Origin: Zerene cesonia
Taxonomy: Eukaryota; Arthropoda; Insecta; Lepidoptera; Pieridae
NCBI RefSeq assembly: GCF_012273895.1
Contig: NC_052112.1
Coordinates: forward strand, 6,076,001 to 6,140,000
Length of the DNA: 64,000 bases
Direction of reading: 5' to 3'
Notes under the pieces: generated by a model
Told to the model about the DNA's origin: nothing
Database searches by the model: none
What the model saw: the letters and a program-made list of their open reading frames with translations, nothing else
Made by a program: the position numbers and the translations under genes
Shown: positions 13,501 through 28,500 of the stretch, in pieces
Layout of the letters: each line of letters begins with the position of its first letter
Position numbering within the stretch: the first letter of the stretch is position 1

Positions 13501-16500
13501 CTTTCGGGGACAAAGATCTAACTTTACTTATTCCTATTATTTTCCTCATTACACGCTGAAAGGATTCCAAGTCAATCTCAATGTCGGATTACTAAGACAT
13601 TTGTTTTTTTGTTCCTATGTTAAATTCTGTTATTTAAACAAACAATTCAACACGAAAAGAAAATATATTAATACGTAAGAGCATTTTCTTACCCCTTCGG
13701 CTAATTTATAAACGCTTTTTGGTTATTAGATCGTCACGAGGCTGTAGAGAATTGTAGAAGAGCAATGAAGTTGGCCCATCGTGAATTGCAAGTGCCCATG
13801 GTTTTGGAGCCGGAGTATCTGGCGTCACCATGGCTGGATGAACTGTCTGGCATGACGTATCTGTCTTACTTCATGAAGCCGGACTCTGCGGGAGTGAAAG
13901 CTACGTTGGACTGGGTCAATTCACGTCTAGAGAGACCTATTTCAAATTTCACGGTAATGTATATATTCAGCATTTGCTAACACGGCGAATTTTGCAAAAG
14001 AACATTTTTTGACATTTCATTTTCAAAATTTACTTAGGAATTTGGCCATCGAGTGAATCCAGAATCATCTTTAGGGTGTTTCCTACTCCAACAGAAACAA
14101 GTACGAAAATGTAACCTCAGTTAATGAATACACGTTTTTACACATTTCATTAACCTAATTAGTTAAAATAGTTGTAACAAAGACGTATAGTTACAACTAG
14201 TTTTAACTAGAGAAAAGAATATACAGATTAGACTGATATCACTCTAGCGTATCGTATATCGTATTACATAGCGATGTAAAACGGCCACATTGCTTAGTAA
14301 TCATTTTCTACCTTGTTTTTTTTTGTGTAATTACGAATGTATAATACATATGTTAAGGTGATTGAATATGCATTACATATATAAATTCAATTACACAATA
14401 GTAGATTATTAATCAAGGACCAAGGTCGCGGATTCAAAGTGAAAATTCAATATGGAAATTTGTGATTTTCCCCGAGGTGAGCAATCTGCTTTTCATCGGA
14501 ATAACGATAAAATAAATATTGTTATGCTTTTAATTAAAATAATATTTGTTTTCGGGGTAACATTCGAATATTTTAGAATTCGAAAAAATTTGTGTATTTC
14601 TATCACCTTACGACGTTGGCTGCGTGCGGGGACAAACGTAGTGTTGAATTAGATCTTTCTCACTCATAATCAACGTCTGCATCATAAAGTTGTGATACGT
14701 AATTTCTCTTTTCAGTACATAAACTCGTATTTTTTGTTCGAGGTTTTATTTTCGGTTTTATAATTATAATTGTATAGAACTGTTTGGAATAGTTACATAC
14801 ATTATACATGTTTTACAAGCTCTTTTTAATTTTGCTCTCTTACCTTGAAGTAATTAATTAGTTATTTTGGAGCCTGCAGAAAGAAATATTTTTTTTGAAT
14901 ATGAGATCAAATGGGCTATAATGTTAATTTCGTACGAGTTGAAATATGAGCAAAAGGTGTGAAACATTTTCACGGAGAGTTCAATTTTCGTGTGATTAGA
15001 ACAGGCCAAAAGGGAATTCCAGTTCCGTCGACTAAACAAACAGGAAAATGAAAAGGGCGAGCTAATGCCATTGAGGGACATAAACAGGCCAAAATTGTGT
15101 TGTATACCAATATGTTTGTTCTGGTATCGAATGATAATTATGTACCTATATACTTATATCTACTCCCACTTGCTTTTATAACACCCTAAGATTTTGGCGT
15201 CATAAATAAAAGCAAACCACTTAGTGAGTTTCAGCGTAATCCATATTATAAGATTAATAGTTTGTTTTCAAATAAGATGATGTAGATTCTAATAATAAAT
15301 GGTATCTACAAAGTTATGTTGTTGCTTTCACTAATTATATTGAGCTTTTTAGACTGACTGGAACGACGGTCGAGTAGCAAATGAACTTGTAAGATCGATG
15401 GGGGGACCAGCCCCTCCACCAAGCCGACTAAGGCGGGATCCAGCACGCTGGGAAGAAAACAACCAACAAGCAATTGACGCGGCCAAAAAACTAGGTATGT
15501 TTCTATTTACTCAAGCCGCCAATACATTCGTTTTTCTTTAATTAACAACGTTTACAAGTCCCCGATGCGTAATGTGTGTTCAAATTTGTCTATCAATTAA
15601 TTGCACAGTAATGTTTTGTTGCTTCAACGAATTGCGAAATTCTCGCTCATAATATTCTGCTCCAATAATACCTTTGATCTGCGTAGTAGTGCTCACCTGG
15701 GAAAACTGCCGAATGGTTATTTCGAACTGTCTGCAAATTACCTATTATTCAAAACGTGAGGCTATTTAAGAACCTTTTGTGAATAAATGAAAAACAATGA
15801 TTATTATCTAAATTATGACGTGCTCATTCATATTATAAAATAATATGTTCATCGTAAAATTATAGCCATAATTCATTTTTTACATGGTTTGCACACTACA
15901 ATATAACATTTATTACGACAAAATACACGGTACAGCGGAAGGTCGTTGTTGTTTTTATAGCTTTAAAGCTGTATTTGAATTGTGCATATTTCGCCGAAAA
16001 GACCATTACATTTTATAAAAAATTACCAGTTAAATGACTTCTCATTACAGGAGTTCAGCCAGTATTGTCAGCGAAAGACATGAGTTCTAGTGACGTAGAA
16101 CACTTAGGTGTAATGGCATGGGCTACCCAGTTCCGAAACATCCCACCGCGTCCGCCCGTACATGACATGTTGCGAGTCGCACTCGATTCCACTTCGGGGC
16201 GGGTAGGAGAGCCTGTAAGTGCCTCGGGATTTATTTTAAGGAAAAAGAACATTAATATTACGAAACGCGACTGGGTGTGCTCTCGAGCGAGACGAAGCTA
16301 ATCTTGGAAATTAACTCATTATTTATTGCAGATTTTTGTTGTTCTTTCCTGGTTCACGAAAAGCTAAACATATCGGGTTTTTGTAGAACAACTTTAATTA
16401 AAAGTAACTCATTAGCAAGTAATACGAGCTGAGTTGAGAAATGTGTTCATTTCATGCGTTTTTATGTCAAATTCTCATTTTTCCAGACATATATTAAAGT

Positions 16501-19500
16501 GGAAAGCATATCGAGGGATCTTTCAATATCTGATGTAAAAGTATACATAGTGAATCCATTAGAGCAGGAATCGAGGCTCAAGCTGGATTCAAGAGGTTCC
16601 GGGGAATTCGTACCGGAACACGCTGGTATGCACGAAATTGTTCTCGTAGTCGACGATATCAGGTAACATTATTGATACTTTATTAACGTCACTCTTTTAT
16701 TACGCTATAAAATTTTAAAGAGATTTTATTAAATATAATGAAATGTTTTCATATATTGCTGAATTGTAATTAAATCGATGAACACATGTTATGTATACAA
16801 TTGTAATATTGAAGCTATTTTAATTAAGGTTTTACATAAACTTTATTAATTCAATGAACTTTAATTCAGATATGAACTAATTTGTTAAGTGTGTATGGAT
16901 TCAAATACTTATATATAGTAGTCGTACTATATAAAGGCAAATATATAACTTTACATTTAAAACACACAATAGTGACATTTTGAAATAATAGAACGCTACT
17001 AGTCATCAGAATATTCGTATCTTTGTTCGCAAAAATACTACAGCTTTTATGTCAGGGATTTTAAAAGCTGGGTATTGATTGCTATAGCATACGTCTAACA
17101 ACTTGCAGACTAAAATATTTAATAAGAATTTAAACATTGGATTCTAAAATATGTGCATGTGAATCTACATAAATTATTTTATACAGGGTCGATGGCAGAT
17201 ACTTTTTCCGAGTATTGCCAAGATTGGTGTCGGTCCCTCCACCTGGCATGGCGCCTTGTGCAGCTGGTAGTCTTGTGGAAGTGTTAGTTAGTGCAACAGG
17301 TAAAATAAAATATGTGTTTCCGTCCGATGTGATTTAAATTAATATATAAGATAAATATCGTCTACGATTTTGATAAATTTTTCACAACATGATGTTGTTA
17401 ATGCGAGTGCATCGAAATATTTTTTCAGTTTTTGTCCTATAATAAAAAAACTTTTGAAACAAGCCTTTATGACACCTACGATTATGCATATTAACAACAT
17501 CATCAAGTTAAACCTGAAAATTAGTATTTTTACACAGACGGATAAAAAATGCAAATACACTTAAATCCTTCCTACTTAATCCTACTAATATTATAAATGC
17601 GAAAGTCTGTAAGGATGTGTGTGTGTTTGTTGCTCTTTCACGCAAATACTACTGAACCAATTGCAATGAAATTTGGTACGTAGACAGCTGGACAACTGGA
17701 ATAACATATAAGCAACTTTTTATCCCGATATTCCTACGGCTAGTAGAAATGTAGAATTTAATGCTTATCTAATAATCATTGTTAAGGTGCACCTCGCCGT
17801 GAAGATATAGATGTAACAGCACACTCACCGAGTGGAAGAGCTGTGCCGTTAGAGGCACGGCACCCCCCACCATCAGCGCCGGGCACCACCGCATCCAGCG
17901 CTACTTTCCAACCGGATGAAGCGGGTACTTGGACTATCGCGATTACATACAAGGGAGAACATATACAGGTACTATCTTAAAACAATATTTATCACACAGA
18001 GGGGTCGTAGGATTTTGGAATACCATGTATAAAAATGTCGTTAGTGTATTTTAATTTTAGTTTTTGTAGGCGTTTGTTGATCATACGGTTTTGTGAAGAT
18101 TGGGTTTCTAAACGATTTTTATAATTGGTTGTCTTGTAAACATTTAGTGTTGGTCCAATATCATCGAACGGCTACGATAAAAATGAACTAATATCTGATT
18201 TATTTTTCTCAAATATGTGTCTAACCAGTGTTTCTGATAATATATATTTGATGTTAAAGTGAACGTTGCATAATAATTGAACATAAAATTTATCTTTTAA
18301 ATATTGGCTATTCAGATAAATGTTAAAGTACTGGTATTCTATCATTGATAATATTTAAGCACATGAGAGGCAGAAAGGTTTTGCATTAAATTATGAAGCA
18401 GTAGTTGCACATTCTTAATGAAAACAAAATAATCTAATCGCTGTTTTCTAGAACTCTAATGCTAGCTCAGGTACAATATTGGATTATTTCTATAATTTAC
18501 CTTATATTTAAAAAAATGTGTACATCTTAATTTATATAAATTACGTGTCACATTGCTTGTCCGCGATGGACTCCTACTCAACCGATTTTAATCAAATTTG
18601 CACACCATGCCCAGTTTGATCCAACTAAAAATGGATCCAACTAATAGGATAGTTTATATTATATGATATATTAGAGAATAATGATTTAGAATCTCAAATT
18701 GAAATACAACTGCTGTAGTCGAAGGGAAAAAGCTGCAAATTGATGACTTATATGGTGTAATAATTTCAAATTACAAAATGTTTTCTTTTTAAAGCAACTA
18801 GCTATGTTCTTTTCTATCTGGCGAAATATGTACAGCATTGTATGCATGCATCAAATTGTATGCATGAGTTTCATAACATTTCAGCGATTAAATGTTTACC
18901 CAAATTTCTGTTTTAGTAACAAGTAACGTGCAATCAAATGGAGCTCCATAAACAATTTATACATCGAATATGTGATGCATCTTCATTACGTAATATAAAT
19001 TACAGGGAGGTCCCTTCACGTGCGAAGTTTTCGAACCAGCGGGCGTGCGCCTCAGCCCGGGCGCACTGGAAGGGGCTGAGCCCCTCAAACCGCACTCTTT
19101 CGAGTTGGACACTAGCGGGTGCGGCGTCAAGGGTGACTTGCAGCTAGACATCGTTCATGATAAACGAAGCGTAATGTGTGCTCTAGAGAAGTTGTCGCCA
19201 ACTAAATATCGAGCGACATTCATGCCAAAGGCACCGGGAAAGCATCGGGTAAATGAAACCTATATATGTGTGTTACACGTTTCTAAAACTTAGGATTTAT
19301 TTTGATCATATATATTTTTAGAATTTCCAGTAATAGTGTTTCTGTGAATATATTTAAAGCTGAAGTTAACGTTGAATAAAAGCCCTTAAATTGAAACTTT
19401 TCAATATTAGTGTTCAGAAAAATTTAATTTTATGTTATATTTACAGTTGTATATATATTTCAACGGTTATGATGTTCACGGATCGCCGCATGTGTTTAGA

Positions 19501-22500
19501 GTAGGGTCACGCTCTAAAAAACCAAGAGACAGCGCGAGTCCATCGCCAGCGTATGCCAGAATATCAAGTCCAGGTATTCATACAAACAGAATAGAACCTT
19601 TAGTAAAAATTACAGCAATTTGAATGACTAGACATTCTTAAAGCAATCAACAAACGGTTATATTTAAATGACTTCATATGTACATATGCATAGTAATTTT
19701 TATGTAAAAATGTAAGTACGAAAACACTTCTGATGAAACGTCTCAATGGTTTTTTCAGTTACCCGCTTAAGATCTGAAAGCCCTCACAATCCGTACAATT
19801 TATATGAAACTAATGCTACGAAATATAACACGAGCTCAATAGATCGACGGGAAGAGCGGCGAGATTCGAGCGATTATTATAAACTTGGATCAGATATCAA
19901 AGAAAAGTCTTTCGATGTTACCGATTCGTACACTACAAGGATTAACAAAAAAGAAACGTATAAATACGAGCCTGAAAGTCCACGAAATAGAACAGCCAGT
20001 CCTATAACATCCAAATATTTGGGAAATGGCTCGAGATTGGACATTAACAGGTCAAATAGCCCGTACAGAGCAAGCAGCCCATACAGAGCGACAAGTCCAG
20101 TCGGTCGAACAAGCCCGCTAACTAGGAAAGACAGTCCTTTGAATAGGACGGCTAGTCCAATTAACCGGTACGTGTGATAGCCAAAATACAATATATCTAG
20201 GTTGCTCTGGAATGATTGGTTCGTGTTTGTGATTGAATGAACTATCGATGTCGGTCCTGTAATACAACCCCACAAACAGAATTAATTGCACCTACCTACT
20301 TTAAGGTTAATGTTCTAATACATTTGTGATTAGGTCGCAGTCTGCAACTTTAAATGCCTTTGTAAAATACAATGACATTCAAATGAATATATATGTACTG
20401 CAACTTGAATAATTTTAACTTATGTTAATGTTCATAATCTTTTATAATGTACACGGAAAATGTAACGAAAAATGGAAGCTTTTACAAATATCGAGTGCGC
20501 TAAGTAACAAAATGTATCTACTATTCCTTTTGTTCCAGCGTTAATAGTCCGACGGAACGTTACAGTCCCGTTACAACTACGAAACGGGTAGTAGAGAAAC
20601 GTTCCAATTACAAAATGTACAGTTCATATAGTGGATCTCAAGATAATCTTGATCAGAGCAGTCCATTATCGTCATTGGAAAATGAACGTGCTAGAAGATA
20701 TGGGAGTCCAGGTAACTATTGTAACACTTTTTAATATATATTCATGATGCTCAAAAGGGTTATTTACGATATATTTGCTTGTTTATAAAATCAAAACAAT
20801 CATTTTTAATAAAAAAACTCAACTGCCTTAAAAATCGAATTGACAACCTTCTTTTTTGAAGTCGGTTGGTTAAGAACCATGGAGAAATAAAATTCAAAAT
20901 ATTTGTAGCTATAATCTTTGATAAATTTGGACCTGATTCGTATTGAAAATGCCATGAAAGGCAAGTAATTACGTGTCATTTTATACATTCTTTACTTTGT
21001 TAAAAAGGGATAGGCGAAGGTGGAGATCCGGGAGGGAAAGCGTATAATACAAGAAAAGATTCCTGGGATTCAGTGGAGAAAACAAGGCAGATGCTTAGTA
21101 ATAATAGGTGAGAGTATATTTATTTTGTATTTAAAATATTAGTAGATCTTTTTTTGTTTAATAGGAACAATTTCGATTCGGCAAAGAAAGTTATAAATGT
21201 TTCAACCAATACGGTACAGTAATACCGTAATTAGTCCTACAATTAATACACAATTATAGTTCCTCTCATTAATTTCTCATAGTAACATCTATTCAATGCA
21301 TATGGACTACCTACGTGAAGTGTTCGCGCTGTGGTTCACGCTAAATTTCTAATGAATTGATGTTTGAAATCAATCACTCATGCTAAATTAATGTTGTTCA
21401 AATAGCTTGGAGTCAAGCAATACAGAGCGGTATGGACAGAACACACTCGAGCGGGAGACACAGCGCAACACGCAGTTGAACAAGTTTAGCGATTTGTCGC
21501 GCGACTCGTTTAACCGCCAACTCGACCGGTTGGCCGACGAGCGCGAATCGGACACTTACACTAGTCGTGTAAGTAAATTCTACGCGTTTGATGAAATTGT
21601 ACTCAACTGTGGCCGGCGTGTATGCTCAGGTGGAAATTAGTTTGTCCATATATGTATTTTGCTTAATTTAAAGGGTATTAGGTAGCTCGATGCACGTGAA
21701 ATTATATGCACATTATACGGGTTACTAAATTTATGAATAATGTAATATGTTCGATCTATGATTTTGTTACACAGATTACTGTTAATTCTATTGTAATATA
21801 CATTTATTATCTAAATGCAATGAATCGGATAATAGATGCATAACATTTCATCAATGTGACTGATTTTTTTTACTTTGTTACCTCAGAGCTTTTGACTGGC
21901 TAAACCGATTTTGATGATTCTTTTTTTATTTGAAAGCTTGTGACTCCGTGTGGTCTCATTTAAATTTATTCTTATCAAAAAATTTTAATGTGTCACATTT
22001 TTGTTAAAAATCGTTTTTTTTTTTTTTAGATATTGATGTACCTAACTTAATCGAATTTTCAAAACTCTTTTCGGAACAAAACTTGTATTTATACAATACA
22101 TATCAATAGCTTTTAATAAGAAATACCTAATTGATTTTATATGCAGTTACTAAAATGTATTTTCAATATCATAGCAAGAGATCAAACGTGAAGTACGCGA
22201 GAGCTCGTACGTCGTCCGCGACTCCTCTTATAGCAGTGTGGAGGAAACGCGCCAACAGCATCAGTCTTTTTTATCCAATAGGCCCCCCCGCGACCCGACC
22301 GGGGGGGCCCCTACTGAGACGGACGCTGCTCATGCCCGTTTCAGGTAACTTCCATTTGTACACTTGATAATGTCTTGCTATATATATCGGAATTAGTATG
22401 AGTAGGTATTTAGAAATTAAAAACTTTTTAACGGATTTTAAATGCGTTTTATTCATCGGGGAGACTGTCTCCCCGTGACCACGCTCGCTGTAAAGTGTTC

Positions 22501-25500
22501 GAAACGTCGGGTAATACATATAATAAATTATACATATTATAATGAATAAACGCGTTTAAAATCCTTTAAAAACTTTTTAATTTCTCGTAAAATCAAACAC
22601 AAGAAAATGCCTTGTGTAGGTATGTTATGCATAAAATAAACATTTATGTTATCTGTGATTACACATAGTTTTTATGATATGTATATTATGCTGACTCTGA
22701 CAGGATTGAACTGTTTTTATGTGAAATTTATTAACAAACAAAAATAGCCCTCCAAGTTTTGCGTTAAAATTATTTTGTGTATAGTTACACCTTAGTATCT
22801 TATTAAAAGATGCACAAATGCATAAAAAATATGGACATGTGATTTTATGTCAGCAATAAAAAAATCTCGTGCAATTTGTTTCGCGATCCAAAAAACCTAC
22901 CTATATGTATTTTTTAACTCACCTAATATTTTGCGTAGTTTAATTCAAATATCATTAAAGGCGCTTAAATTTATCTATGCTCTATTATATATAAGATTAC
23001 TTAATAATAAATTTGCTAATTATAATGTAGAAATTTTGCCACATTTGTTTATTGGCCCATCCTTACCATCACACAGTGTTCTAATAATGCATACCTAATA
23101 ATAAAGACTTCTTATTGTTTTGCATTTTTTTAAGAACTTTCAAATCCATAGGTCAACGTTATGCGTTACATTTCTCCTTAATAAATAGATGTACGACTGA
23201 AATAGCCGCCCAGAAAGAAATAAGTAGTCTATAAAGAAAATACCTTATAAATATCTTATACCTGACCTTAAAACGGAAATGCGTCCTTCCGCAATAAATT
23301 TTGGATTCTGTATTAACAGCCTACTTGCAGCCTCCAGGTGATTTCAAATGTAACTGCAGATAATAAATAAAAATTGTTTATTAGCACAGCACTCGTTTAA
23401 TCTTTTTATGTTATCCTTAACGGTTAAAGTTGCTTAATCTGTCTCTAGCAATGTCTTTCTAATCGAATGCACATTGTCTTTTGCGGGTGTTTTATGTGTA
23501 AATTTTAATATATGTATGTCTAATTTCAGCTTCTCATAAAACTATATCTTATGTTACCACCATTTAACCAATTTAAGGAGAACTTAATATTTTGTTGCAG
23601 ACCCATTCAAAGGGATAACAATAGAGGTGCCAAAGGAATAGTAATAAAACCAACTTACAAAGGAGTTGTAGGACAACCTGTTGAGTTTATAGGTAATTAC
23701 AAGGTCCAACAATCTGTTTTCGTTGAATAAATTCGCTCTTTTAATTAACGGGAAACTTCCCGAAAATTGCATGATTTTCTCTTAAATTATGTTAGGGAAA
23801 TTTTATTTTATTTTGAGCTTATTTCATAAAATAATTACTAAATTTCAATTTTAATATAAGATATTAATTTGAGTGATAATTGAATTATTAGTTTCCACGT
23901 TATATTCTTCATAAATATCAAACGAATCTAGCGTAAAGCTTTACCTTTTGTTTTCGAAAACTTATCATCATAGTGATATATTATCTGTGACAACATCATT
24001 GTAATTAACTTATTGCTGTATATCTTGCTGAAAATTTATAAAATGACAGCTTCATATAAGAACCTTGTATTAATTATAATTCACTTATTATGGAAAAATA
24101 AAAGAATAATAAAGACCGCATTACCATTATTTTTTGTCTTTACTATATTAAATAGTCAATGTATCACCTATTTTGAATGTATTTAACTAGTGGATGCCAG
24201 TACGGCAGGCCCAGGACAACTCGAACTGGAGGTGTCCGGCGGTAACGGTGCGCTGGTGGCGAGCTCGGTGAGATCGTTGGGCGCACACAGATACATTGCC
24301 GCCTTCACCCCGAGGGTGTTGCGCCCGCATTCTGTGCGGGTCACTTTTAACAATGAACACGTCCCAGGTAAGGCTTCTTTATTATAGACAAGCTTCCCGC
24401 TAAATTGTTTGGCTTTGTATTTTATTTACGTACGGAAAAAACTTACTGCGTTTGAGAAATAATTGTTAGACTATTCACTTTGCGAAAAACACCACGCGTC
24501 TTCGATTTTTTTTTTTATAAATATTGAAATGTATCTATAAATAAGCGATATCGTTTCGTGTGTTTATGTTGATTAGAAAGTAGTTTATTACATCCTTTCT
24601 AAATAGAGCTTATCTGTTTAGGTTAATCAACTTCGTTAATATCTCTGACATCCTATATCCCTACTTTATATTTTTGTAAATGTGAAAGCTATTCTGCCTC
24701 TTCTCTCTTATTCTAATTATTATTTTATTTAATTATCCCGGAGATCTTATCTTTTTTCTTTGCTACATGGACGAAACTGCAGATGGACTGTTAGAATAAT
24801 GCTTATAACGCTTAAAAAAAAAATTAAACGTCTTCCAATCTCAGGGTGGTTTTCTTTTTTCCAAATATACATTGGCCAATATCAAGGCCTACCCTATTTA
24901 ATAAAAAAATAAGGAAATAAATAATTTCAATCAGCCTCCTCAGTAAAAAATTATACGTGGTCTGAAAGAAAAAAAGATGCACGTTGACTTGAGAACCTTA
25001 TCCGTTTTTCGTCGGTTGAAAAATAAACGTTACTGTGGTTGCAAGTTTGCCCTCTTTTAGATTTTGCCTCGATCCTCTTTGCTACTTTTACCTCCACTGT
25101 AAGAGAGACAAAGTATAATTTATTTTCGGGTAAAGTTATTAAGGGCAAGTGAGCCCTTAAACCTACGAAAAAATAATAAGGGACGACTATATCCCTAAAA
25201 GGCGAAAGGGCAATCCTAGACGATTTTGGATTAATCGCTTTTAATAAAATCGCAGGTAGGTAACACATGTTATGTTTTCTAAAAGAATTATATTTCTTGT
25301 AATATTCTCATAACACAATCTTTATGCTGAAGAATACCTTAATAACCTCGCTCTGCTATAATATATCTTGCATCTGTTGCGATATTATTTTTGCAGAGGA
25401 TGGATTGGCTAGATAATTATTAGTTAGGGATAATAGTATGAAATATAATTTCCTGGTATTATTTTTCTGTTGGATTTAACTTGGTAGAATCATATCATAG

Positions 25501-28500
25501 TTGTCATTAAATGTATCGTGTATGTAAATTGTGAGGACATATAATTCGAATGAATTCTCTTTCTGTTTATTTTAGTTTGAATATGTAATAACAACTGCAA
25601 TTATATTTTCCACACATTTTGCCAATATATATCTAATTGTATCTTAATAATTTAATGACATGATTCAAATGTTAATAATATATTCATTATCACGTATTTT
25701 TATCTTCTCTTCAACTGGCCATTACATAACAAGATAGTTAAAATGTCGCACATATAAATTACGTTCAAAATACTTCACCGTAGTCACCGGTCCTCTCTGG
25801 TTTTCACGTCGCGGCAGCCTTAATAAAATTAGTCTCTTACGCTAGGTAGGTAACTGAAAATGTGCTTTTAATATCAACTACAAATTATTACGTGTAAACT
25901 TTCAATGTTTCTGTAGATGAGATGAAACGAAATTTAAACGTATAATTCCTTAATATTATTAGACTATCCATAAAATAGCATATGACTATATAAATAATGT
26001 AAATCTAAATATTTAATAATCTAACTTCAAAAACAAATACGTGTTTTTCTTCGTTATAATAATTATACATGCTCCATTATAACATATACTTCATAAAGGA
26101 GTATAGTTACTATTCGAAGACAAACCAACGCGTAATAATTTAAGCAGGCAGCAGACAAGATATAATTAAGTCAATTTATATTAAATTTTCCTATTTACCT
26201 GCGCCTTGTTTCCTGCCTTTGTCTAAAAATGGAAAAAGGAATACGTAATATTATATGCATAATTGTATATTATATATATAATGCATGATCCGTACAACGG
26301 CCAAACTAGTTGATTTTGACCTAAACCCTCACGAGTGTCCCTGTGTTAAGACTGGCTGACGACGTTGATAACATTATCTCAATTATTTATCATTCACAGC
26401 TGTATTAAGGAAATAAAAATTGAGCTAAGAAATCTGAGTTATATATGTAACGTCCACACGCATAACATCGCGTGTGTGTCTGTACATACCCGTATGTTAC
26501 ACCATAATTGATCCTGTATATAAAAGGAAGAAATAATGCATTATAGAATTATGATTAGACGTGTTATACTGCGTTATATAATGTGGTAAGAAATGCGTAA
26601 AAATTAAAAAAAAAAAAACTAAAACGCTAATTTCTTCTAAGTTCACTCTACAAGCTTATTTACAATGTAATTCTTGATTTTTTTTTCTTATCCTAAAGAG
26701 GGAAGTTCATAATGTTCAATAGACTAAAAATATTATCTTCAGAATGTGCATAATATGTTCGTACGTACATTACTCAATAAAGAGTGTAAACACAAAAAAA
26801 ATATAGGAATAAAGAAGTACGTCAGTTAAATAATAAATAATATGTATTTATCTTTTTCTATTGACTGCACTTCTCGACCTTTTACTTATTTCGCGGTCAT
26901 GGCCAATTATTCCACACGTCACGTGATCACAAGCAGGTAGATAATTAAAATTTATGATCATATGCATTATCCGTACTGAATAAAATCAAAGAACTGAAGG
27001 CAAAATATTTAAATATTTGAGTCTTATGGCTATAGTAAACATTAATGAATAATTTTCATTCCTACTATCAAATACTCATGACTATTATTTAACTTACACT
27101 TCAAGAAATTTTATCCTTACTTCAATGTCCGCTGATAAAGCAAGCAAGCTACAATAAGATCTCACCTACAATACACCTTGAAGTAATACTTACAAATTGG
27201 GTAAACGTTAACTCTAGTTCTAGAATTACGATTACCGACTGAATGTAGGCTCTCGAATTCCCCGCCGCCATTTTGAATACCTGAGTGACGTCACGCGGCT
27301 GGGCGCGGGCGAGCCGCTTGCGCACCGCACTTCACAATTCACATTCGGCCCACAGACGCATTCGAACGAGGCTACGCCTCTCAAACAAAATGCATTTTCG
27401 TCGTACATATCTAACCATATGTGTTAATACATACTAAAACGTAACAGTACCTCTCTGATCTTTTGTACAAGAACAGTTGAGTTATTGGGTGTACCTGGCT
27501 TATACGTGTGAAGTGATTCCGCTCAAGTGTTGTGATTTCTTTCGTGCAGTGCCCTAGATAGCTGTCACCGAGGGAGTGTTTCCGTGTCTCAAAGGTCTCT
27601 CCGGCCTCGATAAGTGAGTCTATTTGCATATACCTACAGAACACTCGGAAACCTCCACACTCTTCCATAATGTACGTGGGTGAGACACGTCATTGCCGTT
27701 GTTAAACTTTTTTTTACAAATAGTCCTATTTGGAAAACATTGTATTTATAAATAGATAAAAATTAAAAAAAAAAAACTTATATCTGTCGTTCCATTTATA
27801 AAAATCACTTAGTCTGTATCACAGCATACCCGATATTTATTAAACTCACAGTATTAAATTAGAAATAGAAAGTGATTCAAAGGAAATTATAGTAGAAGCT
27901 CATTAAGTTATGCAAAAGTTACATTTAATACGAATCCGAGAAATTTCAATTACATGATTGATTGACATTTACGTAATTTCTAGAAAGTGTTGAATCTCAT
28001 TCTACGTGCAATAAAGTAGCTATAAACAAAATCTATTTCATTTTTATTACGAAATCAAATTGCAAACATTAGATATCTCAAAGTGCAATCAAAGTTAAAA
28101 TACAATGGTCGATTATAATGTATAGGTATTCATAAATTGTCCACGATAGGCCAGTTATTATATGATAACAAAGCCATTATAATTACGGAGCGAAGAGGAT
28201 ATCCTACGTCTTCTGTTTCGCATCACCGCATACAGACAAAGGACACGAGCGTTGAACTCTTTTATAGGGATTGCTTACCGCACCCTTTTATCAATTGAAA
28301 TACACAAAAAACACCCCTGTATTTATGTAGGTTAATGGCCTATATCCGATTGTATGCATACGGATGTATGCTTTTTACATTTCGAGTGATTCCTTTCAAA
28401 GCCTTGGCTTAATGTTGCGTGACTTGGAGAAAAATATCGTGCCAAGCCATATCGTAACTAATAACGTGTCGGCCGGACTTGTACTGATATATTATACACC

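Noticed and set aside
22131..22367. 78-codon frame over exon 17
   Set aside because: Wrong frame; the phase-0 frame from 22175 joins exons 16 and 18.
27411..27668. 85-codon minus-strand frame beside the internal promoter
   Set aside because: No motif. It probably reflects the lower stop density of the GC-richer leader.
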